A stretch of 64,000 nt of DNA from an uncultured Bacteroidales bacterium. GTDB lineage: Bacteria > Bacteroidota > Bacteroidia > Bacteroidales > P3. The stretch covers positions 1-64,000 of the forward strand of contig CAMVGR010000006.1 in the NCBI GenBank assembly GCA_947167075.1, read 5' to 3'. The position numbers and the translations under genes were made by a program. This document shows, in pieces, positions 61,705 to 64,000 of the stretch (position 1 is the stretch's first letter; every line of letters begins with the position of its first letter). The notes under the pieces are model-generated. The model searched no databases, was not told the origin of the DNA, and was given only the letters and a program-made list of their open reading frames with translations.

Positions 61705-62625
61705 ATGAGAAAGAAGACCCTATTCATAGTTAATCCGATTTCCGGCATAGGAAGACAGAAAAGAATCGAACAGCTGCTAGAACACAATCTGGACAAAGAC
61801 ATCTTCGACTACACTGTCAGCTACACGGAATATATCCACCACGGAAGCGAATTGGCCAGGAAAGCAGCCGAACAGGGCTACGACTGTGTGGTGGCCGTGG
61901 GTGGCGATGGCTCAGTGAACGATGTGGTACAGGGGCTTAAAGGCACCGACCTACACCTGGGCATCATCCCCGCAGGCTCTGGTAACGGGTTGGCCAACAG
62001 CCTCCACATCCCTCTCCAGCCATGGCTTGCCATACGCGCCCTCAACCACCTCTACGAGCAAACGATCGATTCCATCGTCATCAACGACCAATATATCTGC
62101 GTCAATGCAGCCGGTGTGGGTTTCGATGCCTATATATCCAGAATGATGCAGAGTGCCAAAACCCGTGGTCTACCAGCCTATACCAACATGGTGCTGCATG
62201 CCTACAACAGCTATCAGAGCTCGACATATACCATCACCATCAATGGGCATACCTTCTCACGCAACGCCTGGCTCATTGCCATACAGAACAGTAGCCGCAT
62301 CGGTTTCAATATGCCTGTGTCCAACAAAGCACGCATCGACGATGGTATTCTCGACATCAGTATCATCGACAAAGTGCCTCTCGACCATGTAGCCATCACC
62401 ATGCCTCTGGCAATAGGCGGCCACCTAGAACTGTCGCAACATGTGGAGATGTTCCGATCGCCGGAGGTGCTCATCGAAGGTAACGAGAATAAATGGGTAG
62501 ACATCGACGGCGAAGGCATCAACCTGGGACGTACTGTACACTGTGTCAATAATCCACACAGCATCAAGGTGTATACTCGCGACCTGAAACGTCCCCTCAT
62601 TATCCGAACCCCAACCCAATTATGA
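61705..62625 (+). CDS. Diacylglycerol kinase family lipid kinase
   Basis: A 306-aa YegS/BmrU-type kinase. It has VNPISGIGRQKR, the nucleotide loop VAVGGDGSVNDVVQGL, IPAGSGNGLANSL and GVGFDAYIS. It phosphorylates a lipid such as diacylglycerol or sphingosine-like bases, both known in Bacteroidota. It is 6 bp from the GldB-like gene and overlaps the SUI1 gene by 4 nt. Confidence 0.92.
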   Translation: MRKKTLFIVNPISGIGRQKRIEQLLEHNLDKDIFDYTVSYTEYIHHGSELARKAAEQGYDCVVAVGGDGSVNDVVQGLKGTDLHLGIIPAGSGNGLANSLHIPLQPWLAIRALNHLYEQTIDSIVINDQYICVNAAGVGFDAYISRMMQSAKTRGLPAYTNMVLHAYNSYQSSTYTITINGHTFSRNAWLIAIQNSSRIGFNMPVSNKARIDDGILDISIIDKVPLDHVAITMPLAIGGHLELSQHVEMFRSPEVLIEGNENKWVDIDGEGINLGRTVHCVNNPHSIKVYTRDLKRPLIIRTPTQL

Positions 62626-62945
62626 GCAAGAAAAACCCCATTGGGGTGGTGTACAGCACCAATCCCGACTACCAATACCAGTACGACAACGAACCCGAAG
62701 CCGACACACTGCCCCCACAGCAGCAACGGCTCAAGGTGAGCCTTGAAAAGCACCACCGTGGCGGCAAGACCGTCACACTCGTGCGGGGATTCGTGGGCAC
62801 CGACGACGACCTGCAGGCTCTAGCCCGTAGTCTGAAGACCCGATGCGGCGTGGGCGGCAGTGCCAAAGACGGTGAGATAGTTATTCAGGGCGACATGCAG
62901 CAGAAAGTACGCCAGCTGCTGGCCGCCGACGGCTACCGCATATAG
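62622..62945 (+). CDS. SUI1/YciH family (eIF1-like) translation factor
   Basis: A 107-aa protein. The C-terminal 75 residues form the SUI1 fold (RGGKTVTLVRGFVGTDDDLQALARSLKTRCGVGGSAKDGEIVIQG), closely matching bacterial YciH and eukaryotic eIF1. It probably checks start-codon selection. The N-terminal 30 residues are polar and variable. Last gene of the DUF349, GldB-like, kinase, SUI1 operon. Confidence 0.92.
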   Translation: MSKKNPIGVVYSTNPDYQYQYDNEPEADTLPPQQQRLKVSLEKHHRGGKTVTLVRGFVGTDDDLQALARSLKTRCGVGGSAKDGEIVIQGDMQQKVRQLLAADGYRI

Positions 62946-62989
62946 CCCCTCTCCCCATTCTTACTCCCTCCATTTCGACATACTGCTAC

Positions 62990-63037
62990 AGACACCACTT
63001 GCGGACACTCCGATTTCAGAGCACCCAAGTGGTGTCT
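62990..63037. repeat. Perfect inverted repeat after the SUI1 gene
   Basis: AGACACCACTTG (62990-63001) is complementary to 63026-63037. The stem is 12 bp and the loop 24 nt. Without a T-run it is only a possible terminator of the SUI1 operon. Confidence 0.6.
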
Positions 63038-63141
63038 ATCAGCATTGGTGTCCGGCCTATCTTTTGCATTATTTGAATGCGAGTAGAGGCTATTTCTGCC
63101 CTTACATATGCCTGCACAAACGGTTGTAAATTAGCATTTAG

Positions 63142-63196
63142 GACAGACCATCTCTTACTCGTCTCCTACTCTTCCCTTTATCATCTGTTTATCATC
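63142..63196 (-). repeat. Family-2 intergenic array, 5 x 11 bp (copy D)
   Basis: Read on the minus strand the units are GATGATAAACA, GATGATAAAGG, GAAGAGTAGGA, GACGAGTAAGA and GATGGTCTGTC. It has the same distance and orientation to the DUF6266 start as copy C, with only a few substitutions. Confidence 0.9.
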
Positions 63197-63259
63197 TTTT
63201 AGTTGAGTAAGCAATAAGTAGGCGAAAAGTACGTTATGGTAAAAAAATGATAGTTTATT

Positions 63260-64000
63260 ATGGCAAAGTTTGAGAATGGATACATGGGTGGCTTCAGTGG
63301 CAAGCTGGGGTCGGCCATTGGATATATGTGGAATGGAAAATGGTGCCTCCGCTCGCGGCCTGCACAGGTGCACAATCCACGCACCGAGGCGCAGCAGGAG
63401 CATCGGGCGGCCTTCCGCGAGCAGGTGCGCCTGGCGGCACGTATGAGGTGGGTGCTGCTGCAGTCGATGACCGAGGCGGCCCGCGCCGCAGGCATGACGG
63501 CATACAACCTCTTTGTTAGCCTCAACCAGCACGCTTTCAGCACCGAAGGTGGAGAACTAAAGGTGGATTACCAGAGCCTTGTGCTCAGCCTAGGGCCGGT
63601 GGCACCGGTGCAGGCCAAGCAGGTGGTGGCCACAGGTGGCTCGCGGCTGGAGGTGGACTTCGAGCGCAACCCGCTGCACCAGCAGTGCGATGCGTATGAT
63701 GCAGTGCACCTCTACGTCTACTCGCCCTCGTTGGGGCAGGGATACTTGGCGGCACCCGTCTACCGTAGGCAAAAGAAAGTCAGCGTGTTGCTGCCGGAGC
63801 AGTTTGAAGGCGCCAAGGTGCATATCTACCTCTACGTCAGCGACCAGCAGGGGCGCTGCTCGGAGACCGCCTACGGCGGCTGCCTCACGGTGGCCGACGG
63901 TGCGATAGTATCCAACGAGAAGGAAGATTTGGTTGAAGAAGATGCAAATCAGACCATTACATCGCCCGCAATGGCTAACGGAAGCAATGCAGAAGCGGTG
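63260..64000 (+). CDS. DUF6266-type protein (copy 2), 3' end outside the window
   Basis: 247 codons are visible without a stop. The first 220 residues differ from copy 1 at only about a dozen positions (for example VHNPRT for VSNPRT, EAARA for EPARA, EQFEGAKVHIY for DQFEGTEVHTY). The acidic tail is unrelated. The 115 bp before the ATG are also nearly identical, so a gene with its upstream element was duplicated recently or is kept alike by gene conversion. Function unknown. Confidence 0.82.
   Translation, partial: MAKFENGYMGGFSGKLGSAIGYMWNGKWCLRSRPAQVHNPRTEAQQEHRAAFREQVRLAARMRWVLLQSMTEAARAAGMTAYNLFVSLNQHAFSTEGGELKVDYQSLVLSLGPVAPVQAKQVVATGGSRLEVDFERNPLHQQCDAYDAVHLYVYSPSLGQGYLAAPVYRRQKKVSVLLPEQFEGAKVHIYLYVSDQQGRCSETAYGGCLTVADGAIVSNEKEDLVEEDANQTITSPAMANGSNAEAV

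Larger units (their letters stand above)
62946..63259. other. Intergenic region before DUF6266 copy 2
   Basis: Holds a perfect inverted repeat (62990-63037), the family-2 array on the minus strand, and 115 bp shared with the flank of DUF6266 copy 1. No consensus promoter is seen. Confidence 0.5.

Noticed and set aside
10571-63196. The 11-bp arrays as CRISPR
   Set aside because: There are no spacers, the units are far shorter than CRISPR repeats, and no cas gene is present.

Overview
The window is chromosomal DNA from an anaerobic member of the Bacteroidota, most likely order Bacteroidales. Evidence: promoters of the Bacteroidota type (TTTG, about 19 bp, TAnnTTTG) precede many genes; A-rich leaders mostly lack Shine-Dalgarno sequences; cargo carries type IX secretion (T9SS) C-terminal domains; there are a GldB-like lipoprotein, paired ExbD genes, a lysine-type SerA, a ferredoxin-dependent 2-oxoacid oxidoreductase and a 4Fe-4S aldo/keto reductase. 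I cannot name the family or genus.

Layout. 1-0.45 kb: the stub of a leftward reading frame that may be a restriction-modification remnant, with its own promoter and a strong hairpin. 0.45-3.4 kb: korA-korB. 4-6.6 kb: clpB behind a candidate sigma-54 promoter. 6.8-10.5 kb: a membrane protein, then a tight ltaE, Fe-S aldo/keto reductase and trmO cluster. 10.8-12.2 kb: an ECF sigma factor with a membrane protein ending in a gliding-type C-terminal domain. 12.26-12.62 kb: RNase P RNA. 12.6-18.2 kb: two DUF4810/DUF799-like lipoproteins, comB and a PAP2 phosphatase (all overlapping by ATGA), then SulP and YebC. 18.4-22 kb: aguB-aguA-ctpA. 22.5-27.2 kb: a TPR protein, a prenyl synthase and a TonB energising set (ExbB, small membrane protein, ExbD, ExbD). 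27.3-31.1 kb: mntP, an ATP-grasp-like gene, serA and serC. 31.5-37 kb: five overlapping genes (lipoprotein, esterase, U32 protein, ThrE exporter, HflX). 37.1-41.2 kb: a DUF6266 gene, a secreted peptidylarginine-deiminase-like T9SS cargo and kce. 41.3-43.6 kb: a secreted HMA protein with a TonB receptor. 44-52 kb: two further ECF sigma modules with outer-membrane proteins, a nitroreductase, a small lipoprotein, corA and a glycosyltransferase. 52-64 kb: a GNAT acetyltransferase, tRNA-Arg(ACG), an SPFH protein, a Usp-like protein, a large T9SS type-B cargo protein, a DUF349 protein, GldB-like, a lipid kinase, SUI1, and a second DUF6266 gene cut by the window edge.

The most unusual signal lies between genes. 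Two families of short dispersed arrays occur, each made of five direct units of exactly 11 bp. Family 1 (unit ACGGTGCATGT) is present six times, and the order of its slightly different units is conserved between loci. Family 2 (unit GATGAGTAAGA) is present four times inside a larger conserved element of about 110-170 bp; two of its copies sit immediately upstream of the near-identical DUF6266 genes. The constant 11-bp spacing, close to one helical turn, the fixed unit number and the strictly intergenic placement suggest dispersed protein-binding or mobile elements that I cannot match to a described class.
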